Of a stretch of 64,000 bases of DNA, positions 34,928 through 44,857 are shown piece by piece. Below the pieces are notes generated by a model that was not told where the DNA came from, searched no databases, and saw only the letters and a program-made list of their open reading frames with translations. Made by a program: the position numbers and the translations under genes. The stretch lies in NCBI GenBank assembly GCA_964465945.1, contig CAYXMM010000013.1, positions 1 to 64,000 of the forward strand, in the 5' to 3' direction. Position 1 is the first letter of the stretch. Each line of letters opens with the position of its first letter. This DNA comes from JAJRPT01 sp964465945 (GTDB taxonomy: Bacteria; Bacteroidota; Ignavibacteria; Kapaibacteriales; UBA2268).

Positions 34928-35653
34928 TTAGTTCAAAAATTCAGCAATTCCTGAATCAACATAATATAGACAACCGACAATATTAATTTCATTATTATCA
35001 TCTAACTCTTTTAAAATAGGACTTCTTTCACGAATATTATTGATTGCTAAGTGAACATTAGCGATTGATACATTGTTAACAAACTCAGTATTTTTAGAAT
35101 TTCTTAAATTAGAGTCAGTCGGTTCATTTATTACATTTAAGGCTGGCTTTATTTTGTCAATTAACCCTGTTAAATGCCCTAATTGTACATTATCACAAGC
35201 GCCTTTGATTGCTCCACAATTTGTGTGTCCCATTACAACAATTAACTTACTATTAGATAACTTGCAAGCAAATTCCATGGAACCTAAAATATCATCATTT
35301 ATAAAGTTCCCTGCAATTCTAATACTAAAAATATCTCCCAGTCCTTGGTCGAAGACTAATTCAGCAGAAACTCTTGAATCGATACAACTAAGTATAGTTG
35401 CAAAGGGCCATTGACCTTCTGTAGTTTTATTTACTTGCTCTAATAAATCGCGATTTGCTTTTAAATTATTTTGGAACCTTTGATTCCCTTCAATTAAGTA
35501 TTGCAAAGCTTTTTGAGGTGTCATTGAATTCAGAGTTTCTTGTGTATGCGTTCTCATTTTTGGTAAAATTCCTATTCTATTTTTTAAATCAATTTTTTGT
35601 ATTTTTTTAGTTTTTCTAAGTTTTACTTTCACTTCGTTCATAAAATAATCCAA
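34928..35653 (-). CDS. Beta-class carbonic anhydrase
   Basis: Interconverts CO2 and bicarbonate. 241 residues from the first ATG, with a basic N-terminal extension (~45 residues) ahead of the catalytic domain. The zinc ligands are C90 (SCIDSR, with D92-R94 dyad), H143 and C146 (GHTNCGA). Starts at residue 5 or at MRTHTQ (residue 33) are also possible. It lies 44 bases downstream of a SulP transporter on the same strand; paired SulP and carbonic anhydrase genes usually serve bicarbonate uptake. Confidence 0.92.
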   Translation of the reverse strand: MDYFMNEVKVKLRKTKKIQKIDLKNRIGILPKMRTHTQETLNSMTPQKALQYLIEGNQRFQNNLKANRDLLEQVNKTTEGQWPFATILSCIDSRVSAELVFDQGLGDIFSIRIAGNFINDDILGSMEFACKLSNSKLIVVMGHTNCGAIKGACDNVQLGHLTGLIDKIKPALNVINEPTDSNLRNSKNTEFVNNVSIANVHLAINNIRERSPILKELDDNNEINIVGCLYYVDSGIAEFLN

Positions 35654-35697
35654 ATTAACTATTAAATTGTTACTTTATTCATTCTTTTTAAAAAAAA

Positions 35698-37026
35698 TTA
35701 TCTTTTCTCTTCTCTTCTAGATTTTAAATCAATTCTTTGCAATACTAATTTGCTTTTAAATTTTGGGTAAAAATTCAAGGCAAAAGAAAGCACTACGCCA
35801 ATGCAAATTCCCCATAGTAAATCCTTTCCTACAATGATTGCAACTGTGGCAAAAAAAGGAATAAACTTCAATGCACCTGCATTATACATTTCTTTAAATA
35901 GTGCAGGCTTTGCAAGCTTATAGCCAACAACAAGTAACACAGCGGCAAGAACAGAAAGTGGGATGAGATTTAAAATTGTTGGAATTGACAAAACAGCAAT
36001 AAACAATAAAAATCCATGAATAATTGCTGAGAGTTTAGTTTGACCACCTGATTGCACATTTGCGGAGCTTCGTACTATCACTTGCGTTACTGGTAACCCA
36101 CCAATTAAGCCAGAAATTAAATTTCCTCCTCCTTGTGCTAATAGCTCTCTATTTCGGTCTGTAACTCTATTATGTGGGTCTAATTTATCAGTTGCTTCAA
36201 CGCTAAGCAATGTTTCAATACTGGCAACGACGGCTATAGTGAGAGCCACTATCCAGACTTCTATACTAAATAATACTTCACTTGAAAAATTGGGAAAGAC
36301 AAAAATTGTTCTAAACTCTTCAATACTATTTGGTGTTGGGACACTTACCAAATGTGAAGGATTAATTCCAAAAACAGAATGATTTCCGAAAATAATTTGA
36401 TATGCAACACCTAACAGTACTGCTACAATTGGACCTTGAATTAGTTTGAAAAATTTATGCTTTTGCGCTAATTTATTATCCCAAAAAAGCATTGTAGCAA
36501 GGGCAATTATACCAATTATAAGTGAACCAAGTGTTATATGATTTAATGAATAAAATATTTCGCTTAAAGTGTTATGTCCGTCTTGCTGTGTAAAAGCCCA
36601 TTCACCTTCTGGACTAACATCCCAACCAACAAAATGTGGAATTTGTTTCAATATAATTATTAATCCGATTCCCGTTAGCATACCTTTAATGACTTCAATA
36701 GGGACATATTTCCCGAAGGTACCAGTTCTACAAACTCCTAGTATCACTTGTATTATACCAGCTAAAACAACTGCTGTTAAAAAGTTTTGATATGAACCTA
36801 ATGTTAATATGGCGCTCGCAACAATTGCAGTTAAGCCAGCGGCAGGACCACTTATGCCTAAAGATGAGTTTGATAAGGCGCCAACTACTATTCCGCCGAT
36901 TATCCCTGCTATAATTCCTGAAAATAAGGGGGCATTGCTTGCTAATGCTATTCCTAAACATAAAGGCAAAGCCACAAAAAAGACTACAACGCTTGAAGGT
37001 AAATCATTTTTTAATGTTTTAAACAT
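35698..37026 (-). CDS. SulP-family anion (probably bicarbonate) transporter
   Basis: 442 residues with about eleven membrane segments. Family landmarks are FFVALPLCLGIALASNAPLF near the start, GPAAGLTAIVASAIL, and ETLLSVEATDKL with the RNRELLAQGGGN loop. It ends shortly after the last membrane segment, so the C-terminal STAS domain of most SulP proteins is missing. Coupling to carbonic anhydrase points to bicarbonate; sulphate or other anions cannot be excluded. Confidence 0.87.
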   Translation of the reverse strand: MFKTLKNDLPSSVVVFFVALPLCLGIALASNAPLFSGIIAGIIGGIVVGALSNSSLGISGPAAGLTAIVASAILTLGSYQNFLTAVVLAGIIQVILGVCRTGTFGKYVPIEVIKGMLTGIGLIIILKQIPHFVGWDVSPEGEWAFTQQDGHNTLSEIFYSLNHITLGSLIIGIIALATMLFWDNKLAQKHKFFKLIQGPIVAVLLGVAYQIIFGNHSVFGINPSHLVSVPTPNSIEEFRTIFVFPNFSSEVLFSIEVWIVALTIAVVASIETLLSVEATDKLDPHNRVTDRNRELLAQGGGNLISGLIGGLPVTQVIVRSSANVQSGGQTKLSAIIHGFLLFIAVLSIPTILNLIPLSVLAAVLLVVGYKLAKPALFKEMYNAGALKFIPFFATVAIIVGKDLLWGICIGVVLSFALNFYPKFKSKLVLQRIDLKSRREEKR

Positions 37027-37120
37027 TTTTATCCTACAATTATTAATTTTAAATTATAGACAATTTTAATTTTGCACTATTTCCTTTTCTAATGAAATTC
37101 TAATTACAAATAAAAAATAT

Positions 37121-37150
37121 TTTGTTTTTAATTGAAATTTTTTATTTTTG
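37121..37150 (+). promoter_or_regulatory. Bacteroidota-type -33/-7 promoter of the beta-barrel gene
   Basis: TTTG (37121-37124), an 18-base spacer, TATTTTTG (37143-37150), 82 bases before the start codon. Confidence 0.5.
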
Positions 37151-37232
37151 TAACTAAGTATCTTATTTATTTTTATGATTTTATATTTATTTGTAAAAAA
37201 AAATTATTTTTATTCAATTTTAAAGGTGCTTT

Positions 37233-38345
37233 ATGAGGTTTTTTTTCTTAGTTCTTTTTTTAGTTAGTTTTGTTACATATAATGTATTCTCTCAAGGTTG
37301 CGTAGCAATACGTGGCTTTTCAGGGGATATGAGTAATATTGGAAGTTCAGCTAATTTACAGCAAGGTGAGTTTCAATTTATTGTAAACTCCCGGTATTTC
37401 GATTCTTATAAACATTTTCGTGGTAGTCACGAAGAAACAGAAAGAGTTGAAAAAGGCACAGAAGTTATCAATAATTCATATATTGGTGATTTAACTTTCT
37501 CTTACGGAATCACAAATAGATTTTTTACTTCTGCAGTTTTGCCTTATGTTAATTTTGCACGTTCATCAATGTATGAGCATGGTGGAAACCCACCAAATGG
37601 CTTAGGTGATAGGCATTCAACTTTTGCATCTGGTTTAGCGGATGTTCGATTCAGTTTAGGTTATTGGCTACTTGACCCAAATGTGAATATGAGAAATAAT
37701 TATTCTGTGTCATTAGGTATGAAATTACCTACTGGGAATTATGACTATCAAGGCACATTCTATAATCAAGGTACTAACAAAGATGAAGCGAAAATTGGAG
37801 TAGTAGATCAGTCAATTCAGCCCGGTGATGGTGGTTATGCAATGACGATCGACTTAGCAAGTTATAACTATGTAACTGACGATATTGTTGTTTCAAGTAA
37901 TTTAAACTATTTGATTAACCCACAAGCAACAAATGGGGTTAAAACAAGGAATGGAGCTATGGAATTTTCATGTCCTGATCAATTCGCCGCACGTGTAGGG
38001 GCTTACTATGTAAATCCTAAACTTTATAATTTTGCATTTTATTTTGGGGGAAGAACTGAGGGTATCACAGCTTCTGACCTTATTGGTAGTTCTGAAGGGT
38101 ATAGAAGACCTGGTTATGTAATTTCAATTGAACCAGGTATAAGTTACTCATACCAAAGAATGAATTTTAGTTTTAATTTACCGATTGCGTTGTATCGTAA
38201 TAGAATTCAGAGTTATGATGATAAAGCAAAAACTAAGGCAACAGGTGTTTTTACCCAAGGTGATGCGGCTTTTGCTGATTATTTAATTAATTTTTCTATT
38301 TCTTATAGATTTGGTAGTTCTAATTTACACAATATGGTAGATTAA
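37233..38345 (+). CDS. Putative outer membrane beta-barrel protein
   Basis: 370 residues with a signal peptide (MRFFFLVLFLVSFVTYNVFSQ). The mature part shows alternating amphipathic strands and Gly/aromatic turns of an outer membrane barrel, with GMKLPTGNYDYQG recalling transporter-like barrels of the phenol-degradation MetA type. It ends in an amphipathic strand (NFSISYRFG) shortly before the C-terminus. No substrate can be named. It is divergent from the SulP gene and has its own promoter and terminator. Confidence 0.7.
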   Translation: MRFFFLVLFLVSFVTYNVFSQGCVAIRGFSGDMSNIGSSANLQQGEFQFIVNSRYFDSYKHFRGSHEETERVEKGTEVINNSYIGDLTFSYGITNRFFTSAVLPYVNFARSSMYEHGGNPPNGLGDRHSTFASGLADVRFSLGYWLLDPNVNMRNNYSVSLGMKLPTGNYDYQGTFYNQGTNKDEAKIGVVDQSIQPGDGGYAMTIDLASYNYVTDDIVVSSNLNYLINPQATNGVKTRNGAMEFSCPDQFAARVGAYYVNPKLYNFAFYFGGRTEGITASDLIGSSEGYRRPGYVISIEPGISYSYQRMNFSFNLPIALYRNRIQSYDDKAKTKATGVFTQGDAAFADYLINFSISYRFGSSNLHNMVD

Positions 38346-38372
38346 TTTTTATAATTTTTTTTAAGATTTTAT

Positions 38373-38412
38373 AACCTCTTGATTAGTTCTTAAAGATCAA
38401 GAGGTTTTTTTT
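38373..38412 (+). terminator. Intrinsic terminator after the beta-barrel gene
   Basis: AACCTCTTGAT, a 12-base loop, ATCAAGAGGTT, followed by a run of T. Confidence 0.85.
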
Positions 38413-38495
38413 AGTATTTATACTGAAGTTTAGTTTAATTTGAAACATTTTAGTAATTTTTTGTGTCTTAGTAACTATTATCAATGGAGGGAATG

Positions 38496-40055
38496 ATGAG
38501 ATTTATAATATTATTTTTTATCGCACTAAATTTATTTTCAGAAGAGTTTAATATATTTAAACCAGAGTTAAAAGAAGTTACTCTATACAGAAATAACGCA
38601 GAATTATATAATACTGGAGTTTTAAATTTAAAGTCAGGAATTAATGATTATTATATTGTAGGATTAGCAAATGCTATTAATGCTAATACAATTCTTTTTA
38701 CAAGTGAAAATAGTCAATTATATTCTTTAGAGGTTGTAAATAATTTTCGAAATGAGGATGTTAATAAAATCAAACCTGTAAAAGATTCAATTGATTTAAT
38801 TTCAAATTCTATAGATATTTTAAATATTGAAAATAAAACTATTGATGCGCAGCTGGATTATTATAACTCAGTTATTAAAACTGTTCCAAATGACAAACAA
38901 AAGTTTACAGTTCAGGAATTAGAACAATATCAAAATCTTATTGCCAAAAAACTTAGTTCATTACTTAATGATAAACTTAAAGTTCAAGTTAAAATTAAAA
39001 CTAATAACGAAATTTTGGGATATTTAAAAACTAAATTAAGCCGATTAGAAAGTGAGGGTTTAGTTACAGCTATTAAAGTTACAATTAAATCTAATATAAA
39101 TCAAAAATCTGATTTTAAGTTGAATTACATAACTGCTAATGCTGGCTGGAATCTTTCTTATGACTTAGCTTTAAATAAGGTTGGGGAAAAAGCTATCTTA
39201 TCAAGTAAAGCAAATATCCATCAACAAACTGGAATTGATTGGAAAGATGTTAATTTAGTGATTAACGATGCAAGCCAATTTAATGAATTTAAACCGATTG
39301 TCTATCCTTGGGAAGTGCGTAAAGAAGAGAGAAAATATACTAAACAAATGCTTTCTGGCGCAAGTAATATGATGGCAGAAATGGACGATAAAAGTAAAGT
39401 AATGACATTAGAATATATTCATGATAGTGATATAAATGCCGAATCAGTAGAAACTTATTCAAATGAAAGTTATATAATTCCTGATAAAATAAGTATTGAA
39501 AATAACACAAGCAATAGAATTATTAACTACAATTCTGAAAATACTAATGTTGAATTATACTTCTATGCTGCTCCTAAATTCAATGAAAGTGTATTTTTAA
39601 TCGCTAAACTTTTAGACTATAAAACTTTGAATTTAAAAAATGCCGAAGTAACAACATATTTAGAAGGAGTATATAGAGGTAAAGTATTTCTCGATTTAGC
39701 AAATGCAGATATTCCTGAAGTTAGCTTCGGTACTATTGATGATGTAAAAGTTGAGAGAAAACGAATTTCTGAATTTACAGAAGATAAGTTTCTATCTTCA
39801 AATAAAATAAGAAACTATAAATATAGCTTCAAGATAACAAACAATAAAAACACAAAAATTAACTTTTTATTAATGGAACATATTCCTCTTGTTAAATCTG
39901 ACGATTTTAAACTTGAAGTTGTTAATCTTTCTGGTGCAAAAAAAGATGAAAATAATATTCTTTCTTGGAAGTTTGACTTAGATGCAAAAAAATCAATAGA
40001 AAAAATCTTAGAGTTTAATTTAACTTATCCTGAAGGATATATTTTAAGAGATTAA
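38496..40055 (+). CDS. DUF4139 (mucoidy inhibitor A-like) protein
   Basis: About 519 residues with a short signal peptide. The N-terminal DUF4140-like part has EVTLYRNNAELYNTG. A coiled-coil stretch covers about 90-180. The DUF4139 domain (about 200-519) has ANAGWNLSYDLAL and QQTGIDWKDVNLVI. The family is widespread, and its function is unknown apart from an old link to alginate overproduction. The start at 38496 is chosen because GGAGG sits at 38486-38490; upstream in-frame ATGs at 38484 and 38493 overlap or crowd that site. It is followed by gmhA. Confidence 0.8.
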   Translation: MRFIILFFIALNLFSEEFNIFKPELKEVTLYRNNAELYNTGVLNLKSGINDYYIVGLANAINANTILFTSENSQLYSLEVVNNFRNEDVNKIKPVKDSIDLISNSIDILNIENKTIDAQLDYYNSVIKTVPNDKQKFTVQELEQYQNLIAKKLSSLLNDKLKVQVKIKTNNEILGYLKTKLSRLESEGLVTAIKVTIKSNINQKSDFKLNYITANAGWNLSYDLALNKVGEKAILSSKANIHQQTGIDWKDVNLVINDASQFNEFKPIVYPWEVRKEERKYTKQMLSGASNMMAEMDDKSKVMTLEYIHDSDINAESVETYSNESYIIPDKISIENNTSNRIINYNSENTNVELYFYAAPKFNESVFLIAKLLDYKTLNLKNAEVTTYLEGVYRGKVFLDLANADIPEVSFGTIDDVKVERKRISEFTEDKFLSSNKIRNYKYSFKITNNKNTKINFLLMEHIPLVKSDDFKLEVVNLSGAKKDENNILSWKFDLDAKKSIEKILEFNLTYPEGYILRD

Positions 40056-40096
40056 TTATTAATTTTGCAAACAAATTTTTTAAAGTTGGAATTCAA

Positions 40097-40681
40097 ATGA
40101 ATTTTAAAAGTAAAATTGAAAACTCAATTAATGATTCAATAGAAACAAAAAGATTATTATTAGAAAAATTTAGTTCAGAAATTGAAAGTATTGGAATTGT
40201 ATTAGCAAATGCCGTAAAGAACGGGAATAAAATTATGTTCTGTGGTAATGGTGGAAGTGCTGCCGATGCACAGCATCTTGCCGCAGAACTAATAGTCCGT
40301 CTAAGACCTAATGTGAATAGAAAAGCTTTGCCAGGACTAGCACTTACTGTTGATTCATCAATATTAACAGCAGGTGGAAATGATTACGGCTTTGATTATG
40401 TTTTTTCTCGTTCAGTTGAAGGACTTGGGAAAGAAGGCGATGTTTTAGTTGGAATTAGCACAAGCGGAAATTCTAAAAACATTGAAATTGCTATGCAGTC
40501 TGCCAAAGAATTAGGCATAGTTTGTGTGGGCTTACTTGGCAAAAGTGGTGGCTCAATAAAAAATGTTTGTGACTATGCCTTAATTGTACCTTCTGATAAC
40601 ACAGCAAGGATACAAGAATCTCATATTTTAATTGGTCATGTTTGGTGCGAAATGATTGAAGAGGTTGCTTGTAATCTGTAA
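40097..40681 (+). CDS. gmhA: Phosphoheptose isomerase (sedoheptulose 7-phosphate isomerase)
   Basis: Converts sedoheptulose 7-phosphate to D-glycero-D-manno-heptose 7-phosphate, the first step to lipopolysaccharide heptose. 194 residues, a single SIS domain with FCGNGGSAADAQHLAAEL, a STSGNSKN phosphate loop and the C-terminal HILIGHVWCEMIE that supplies the catalytic His. The DiaA replication protein shares the fold but lacks some of these active-site residues. The rest of the heptose pathway is not in the window. Confidence 0.92.
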   Translation: MNFKSKIENSINDSIETKRLLLEKFSSEIESIGIVLANAVKNGNKIMFCGNGGSAADAQHLAAELIVRLRPNVNRKALPGLALTVDSSILTAGGNDYGFDYVFSRSVEGLGKEGDVLVGISTSGNSKNIEIAMQSAKELGIVCVGLLGKSGGSIKNVCDYALIVPSDNTARIQESHILIGHVWCEMIEEVACNL

Positions 40682-40699
40682 TTTTTAATTTTTTCTTTC

Positions 40700-40730
40700 T
40701 TGTTTTTATGTAACTTTTTCCATATTTTTG
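40700..40730 (+). promoter_or_regulatory. Bacteroidota-type -33/-7 promoter of porU
   Basis: TTG (40700-40702), a 20-base spacer, TATTTTTG (40723-40730), 122 bases ahead of the porU start. Confidence 0.5.
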
Positions 40731-40852
40731 AGTTATATACTTGTAATCATCAACAAACTTTGAAAATGCTTATAGTAATTTATACCAATTTTAACAATAA
40801 TTATTACTAAAAATAGTCAATTATAATTACTATTATAGTATTTGGTGTAAAT

Positions 40853-43800
40853 ATGCTTAAACTCTCATTTATAATAATTATTCTTAGCACAGTTCTTAGT
40901 GCAAAAACAAAAGTCATTGAATCTAATAATGATTATATTTTGTTTTCATACTCAACAGAATTTCAAGGATTTACAGAAGTCAGAACCGCTGATAATTTTG
41001 TAACCTATACTCCAAAAATTAAAGAAGCGTATTTGAATGGTGGGGTTGCTGGAACTCCAATGAAATTTACACATTATGAACTAATTGCTGTTCCCGATGA
41101 GAGTAAATTTAAAGTTGAGTTAATCAGCAAACCACAAGTTGATGAAATTAATGCATTAATGACTCCTGTCAGAGATGTTTTAAGTAATGACAATTTACAA
41201 AGTGGATATAGAATTGGTGAAAGTTATTTTTCTTATAGTTATGACAATCCTTTTAAATTTGAATATATTGGTATAGTTGGCAATCATAAAGTTATAAGAG
41301 TTAGTTTTGATGTTGCGTATTATGATAACAACCTCTCAAGTATAATTATTCCAAAGGAGTTTGTTGTTAAAGTCTCATATAATTCAAAAGTTAATATTTC
41401 AAAAAACTCAAAAACGAAATCACATTTTGGCAATTTTCTTAATAGATCTATAGCTGATAATTGGAATTTAACTTTACAAGATAAACGTAAAAATAAGTTT
41501 TTAGCAGATGAGAAAATCTATTCCGACGGAGAATGGTTCAAAATAAAAATTGATAAAGATGGAGTTTATAAACTTACCCAATCACAATTAACTTCTTTTG
41601 GGATAAATATTCCTAAAGATAAAATTAATACTATAAAAATAATAGGGAATGGCGGGCATCCTTTAAGTGAATTACCGAGCATAGGAAAAAATAATAAGTT
41701 CAATGAACAAGAAATAATTGTTAATACAACGCAAAATGGTGATTTAAGTGATATTATTTTTTATGCAAGTGATACAAGAGGATTTGAATATGTTAATGGT
41801 GGGTTTCAAAGATATTTAAACTGGTATTCAGATAACAATTATTATTTGCTTACTTGGGGTGGCGACGAAGGATTAAGAGCAAAAGAAAGCGATATTATTG
41901 GTGAGGTAGTTAATAAGCCAACAACTTACTACCATAAAATTTATAATGAAGATGAGTTGTTTAACCCTTATGGAGCGGGAGGGGGGCGACAATATTTAGG
42001 CAAACCATTCACAAATACAATGATTACTAATGTACTTCAAAACTTAGATAGAAGTCAAAAAGTTTATTACAAAGTGTCTATTGCTCATACAGCATCAACT
42101 AATGCCAATGTTGAAGTATCAGAAAATGGTATTAAATTATCTCCTTCAATCTACCTTGCATCAAGTGCTGGTTATACGATTGGGGATATAGAATGGAAAA
42201 CTTATGGAATTGACGGTAACAAAATATCAAGCGATAATCGCTCTAAACTTGAATTAAAATACAATGGAGATGGAATTAATAGTGGCTATTTGGATTATTA
42301 TGAAATTCATTATCCACGTGAATTTCTTGCAATAAGCAATGAACTAGAATTTTGGTCTGACCCAAAAATGTCTGGTATTACTGAATACAATATTAGAAAT
42401 TTTTCAAGTTCAAGTAAATATGCTTTTGATATAACAGATTTATCAAACCCTAAACTAATTAAAAACTATGCAAATGATTTAGATAAAATTATTTTTAAAT
42501 CAATCATTGAAACGAATAAACCAAGAAGATATTACCTTACTTCTGATTTAAAAAGTGTTAGTTCAATTGAAAAAATTACAATGAATAACCTTAGGGGCAC
42601 TAAATTTAATAAAGATGTAATTTTAATTACAGATGAAGGGCTTCTAAGTTCAGCAAATAAATTTAAAGAATATAGAGAAGCAAACTCTAATTTTAAAATT
42701 GGAGTGTTTACAACTCAAGATATTTATAATGAGTTTGCAGCAGGTCTGCCTGATGTAGTAGCTCTCAGAGATTTTATTTCAAATGCTTTTAGTAATTGGG
42801 AAAACCAACCTCAATATGTGGTTCTATGGGGAGATGGACATAGTGATTATAGAAATATAACTTATAAAACTAAAAATTTTCTCCCTCCATTCCTTTCAAT
42901 AGACTCTATGTTCTTAAGTGAAACTAATTCAACATCTTACGATGATTTTTATGTTAGAGTGAACGGAGATGACGCACAAATTGATTTATCTATAGGTCGA
43001 ATTCCAGTAAAAAGCAATGAGGAAGGTTTAGATTTTATAAATAAACTAGATACTTATGAACACAAATCTGATATTGGTAATTGGCGGGAAAGAATAACTC
43101 TTGTAGCTGATGATAGTAAAGGTGGCGACACGCAACCACCTGACGGAAACGATCATGTTGAAGCTTCTGAAGAACTTGCTAATTTAGGAGTTATGGCTGA
43201 CTTCCTTGTTGATAAAATTTATTTACCAGAGTTTGAAACTATTTATACTGCTAATGGCAGAAGAAAACCTGATGCAAATAACGCAATAATTGGCTCAATG
43301 CGAGATAAAGGTACAGCAATTATAAATTGGACAGGGCATGGAAATCCGACTGTTTGGTCTCATGAATCTGTCTTCGCTCAGAATACTTCAATCAAAGAGT
43401 TAAATAATATTAACAGATTAACATTTTTCTGTGCTGCTACCTGTGAATTTGGAAGGTATGACCAAACTACCGGTGTTACTGCTGCGGAAGAATTATTATT
43501 TAGTTCAAAAGGAGGAGCAATCGGAGTATTTGCTGCTACCAGATTAGTTTTTGCAAGTTCGAATGCAGCCCTAAATGAATTGTTTTTCGACCATTTACTT
43601 TCTAAAGATAGTGTCTCTAATAAATATAAAACTTTAGGTAATGTCTTATTTGATGTTAAGCAGATTAGAAATTTGTCAAATGACGAAAAATACTTATTGC
43701 TTGGTGACCCCACTATGAAATTAATCCTTCCAGAAAATAATGTCGTATTTGAAGAAATCAACGGAATAAGATTAGACAAAAATAATGATATGATTGACTT

Positions 43801-44812
43801 AGAGGGCTTATCTCAAATTACCCTTAAAGGTAAAATAACTAACCCTCAAAATGATATTATATCAAATTTTAATGGAAATATTCTATTCACAATCTTTGAT
43901 GGTGATGAGGCAATTTCTATTAACGAAATTGGTGTTACTTATAAATTCTCCAAATATGGTGGAATTTTAAGCAATTCTTCCTTTAAAGTTGAAAATGGTC
44001 ATTTTGAAGCTAATTTATACCTCCCGAAAGACATAAGTTATTCTCAAAATAATGGACGTCTTTTTGCTTATGCAGTTACTTCTGATAATTTACAAGACGC
44101 AAAAGGAAACTACAATAAATTCTATGTGAGCGGTGTTGGGGAAAACAACAATAATGATAATCAAGGACCCGAAATTAATCTTTTCGTAGATTCAAGAGCA
44201 TTTCAGAATGGTGATGTAGTAAGTAGTCAGCCAAATTTAATTGTTGATTTAGAGGACCCAATTGGAATAAATTCAACGGGAAATGGAATTGGTCATAGAA
44301 TAGAAGCATGGCTAAATGATGGTGCTAAGTCAATTGATTTATCAAATAGTTATGCAACTTCTTTAGATAATAGTAAAATTGGAACTTCACAAGCAATATT
44401 GAAGAATGTTAAAGTTGGATTAAACAAAGTAACAGTTAGAGCTTGGGATATTTTCAATAACTTTTCAATCAAAACTGCGTATTTTAATATTAAAGGCGAT
44501 GCAAACGATTTATGGCTTGGTGATATAAAAAATTATCCGAACCCATTTGAGTTTCAAACAGCGATTCAATTTAGACATAATCTCGAAATCCCTTTTGATG
44601 CTAATATTAATATTTATAACATAAATGGAAAGTTAGTGAAATCAATTTCACAAACACTATATAATAAATATGCTGATGAAGTTAATTGGGATGGAAAAGA
44701 TGAAGACGGCGTGCCTATAATAAGTGGCTCATATTATATACAAGTCAATTTAGTTAATAAACAAAATGAAAAAATTACAAAATCTGGAATTTTATCATTA
44801 AAAGTAAAATAG
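40853..44812 (+). CDS. porU: Type IX secretion system C-terminal signal peptidase PorU
   Basis: Surface sortase that removes the C-terminal sorting signal of type IX cargo and attaches the cargo to lipopolysaccharide. 1319 residues: a short signal peptide, a large beta-rich N-terminal region, then a gingipain-like (C25) peptidase domain at about 590-970. Catalytic residues are H829 (NWTGHGNP) and probably C864 (AATCEFGRYD). The C-terminus (from ~1230) is an FlgD-like sorting-type domain with NYPNPFEFQT and GSYYIQV. porV follows after 45 bases, the usual order. Confidence 0.92.
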   Translation: MLKLSFIIIILSTVLSAKTKVIESNNDYILFSYSTEFQGFTEVRTADNFVTYTPKIKEAYLNGGVAGTPMKFTHYELIAVPDESKFKVELISKPQVDEINALMTPVRDVLSNDNLQSGYRIGESYFSYSYDNPFKFEYIGIVGNHKVIRVSFDVAYYDNNLSSIIIPKEFVVKVSYNSKVNISKNSKTKSHFGNFLNRSIADNWNLTLQDKRKNKFLADEKIYSDGEWFKIKIDKDGVYKLTQSQLTSFGINIPKDKINTIKIIGNGGHPLSELPSIGKNNKFNEQEIIVNTTQNGDLSDIIFYASDTRGFEYVNGGFQRYLNWYSDNNYYLLTWGGDEGLRAKESDIIGEVVNKPTTYYHKIYNEDELFNPYGAGGGRQYLGKPFTNTMITNVLQNLDRSQKVYYKVSIAHTASTNANVEVSENGIKLSPSIYLASSAGYTIGDIEWKTYGIDGNKISSDNRSKLELKYNGDGINSGYLDYYEIHYPREFLAISNELEFWSDPKMSGITEYNIRNFSSSSKYAFDITDLSNPKLIKNYANDLDKIIFKSIIETNKPRRYYLTSDLKSVSSIEKITMNNLRGTKFNKDVILITDEGLLSSANKFKEYREANSNFKIGVFTTQDIYNEFAAGLPDVVALRDFISNAFSNWENQPQYVVLWGDGHSDYRNITYKTKNFLPPFLSIDSMFLSETNSTSYDDFYVRVNGDDAQIDLSIGRIPVKSNEEGLDFINKLDTYEHKSDIGNWRERITLVADDSKGGDTQPPDGNDHVEASEELANLGVMADFLVDKIYLPEFETIYTANGRRKPDANNAIIGSMRDKGTAIINWTGHGNPTVWSHESVFAQNTSIKELNNINRLTFFCAATCEFGRYDQTTGVTAAEELLFSSKGGAIGVFAATRLVFASSNAALNELFFDHLLSKDSVSNKYKTLGNVLFDVKQIRNLSNDEKYLLLGDPTMKLILPENNVVFEEINGIRLDKNNDMIDLEGLSQITLKGKITNPQNDIISNFNGNILFTIFDGDEAISINEIGVTYKFSKYGGILSNSSFKVENGHFEANLYLPKDISYSQNNGRLFAYAVTSDNLQDAKGNYNKFYVSGVGENNNNDNQGPEINLFVDSRAFQNGDVVSSQPNLIVDLEDPIGINSTGNGIGHRIEAWLNDGAKSIDLSNSYATSLDNSKIGTSQAILKNVKVGLNKVTVRAWDIFNNFSIKTAYFNIKGDANDLWLGDIKNYPNPFEFQTAIQFRHNLEIPFDANINIYNINGKLVKSISQTLYNKYADEVNWDGKDEDGVPIISGSYYIQVNLVNKQNEKITKSGILSLKVK

Positions 44813-44857
44813 TTTTCTTAAATTTATAATTTTTAAAATTGCTTTTTTGGAGAAAAT

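Noticed and set aside
40853..44812. Reading this gene as a secreted gingipain protease
   Set aside because: The ATCEFGRYD active-site context, the large N-terminal region and the directly following porV identify PorU rather than a cargo protease.
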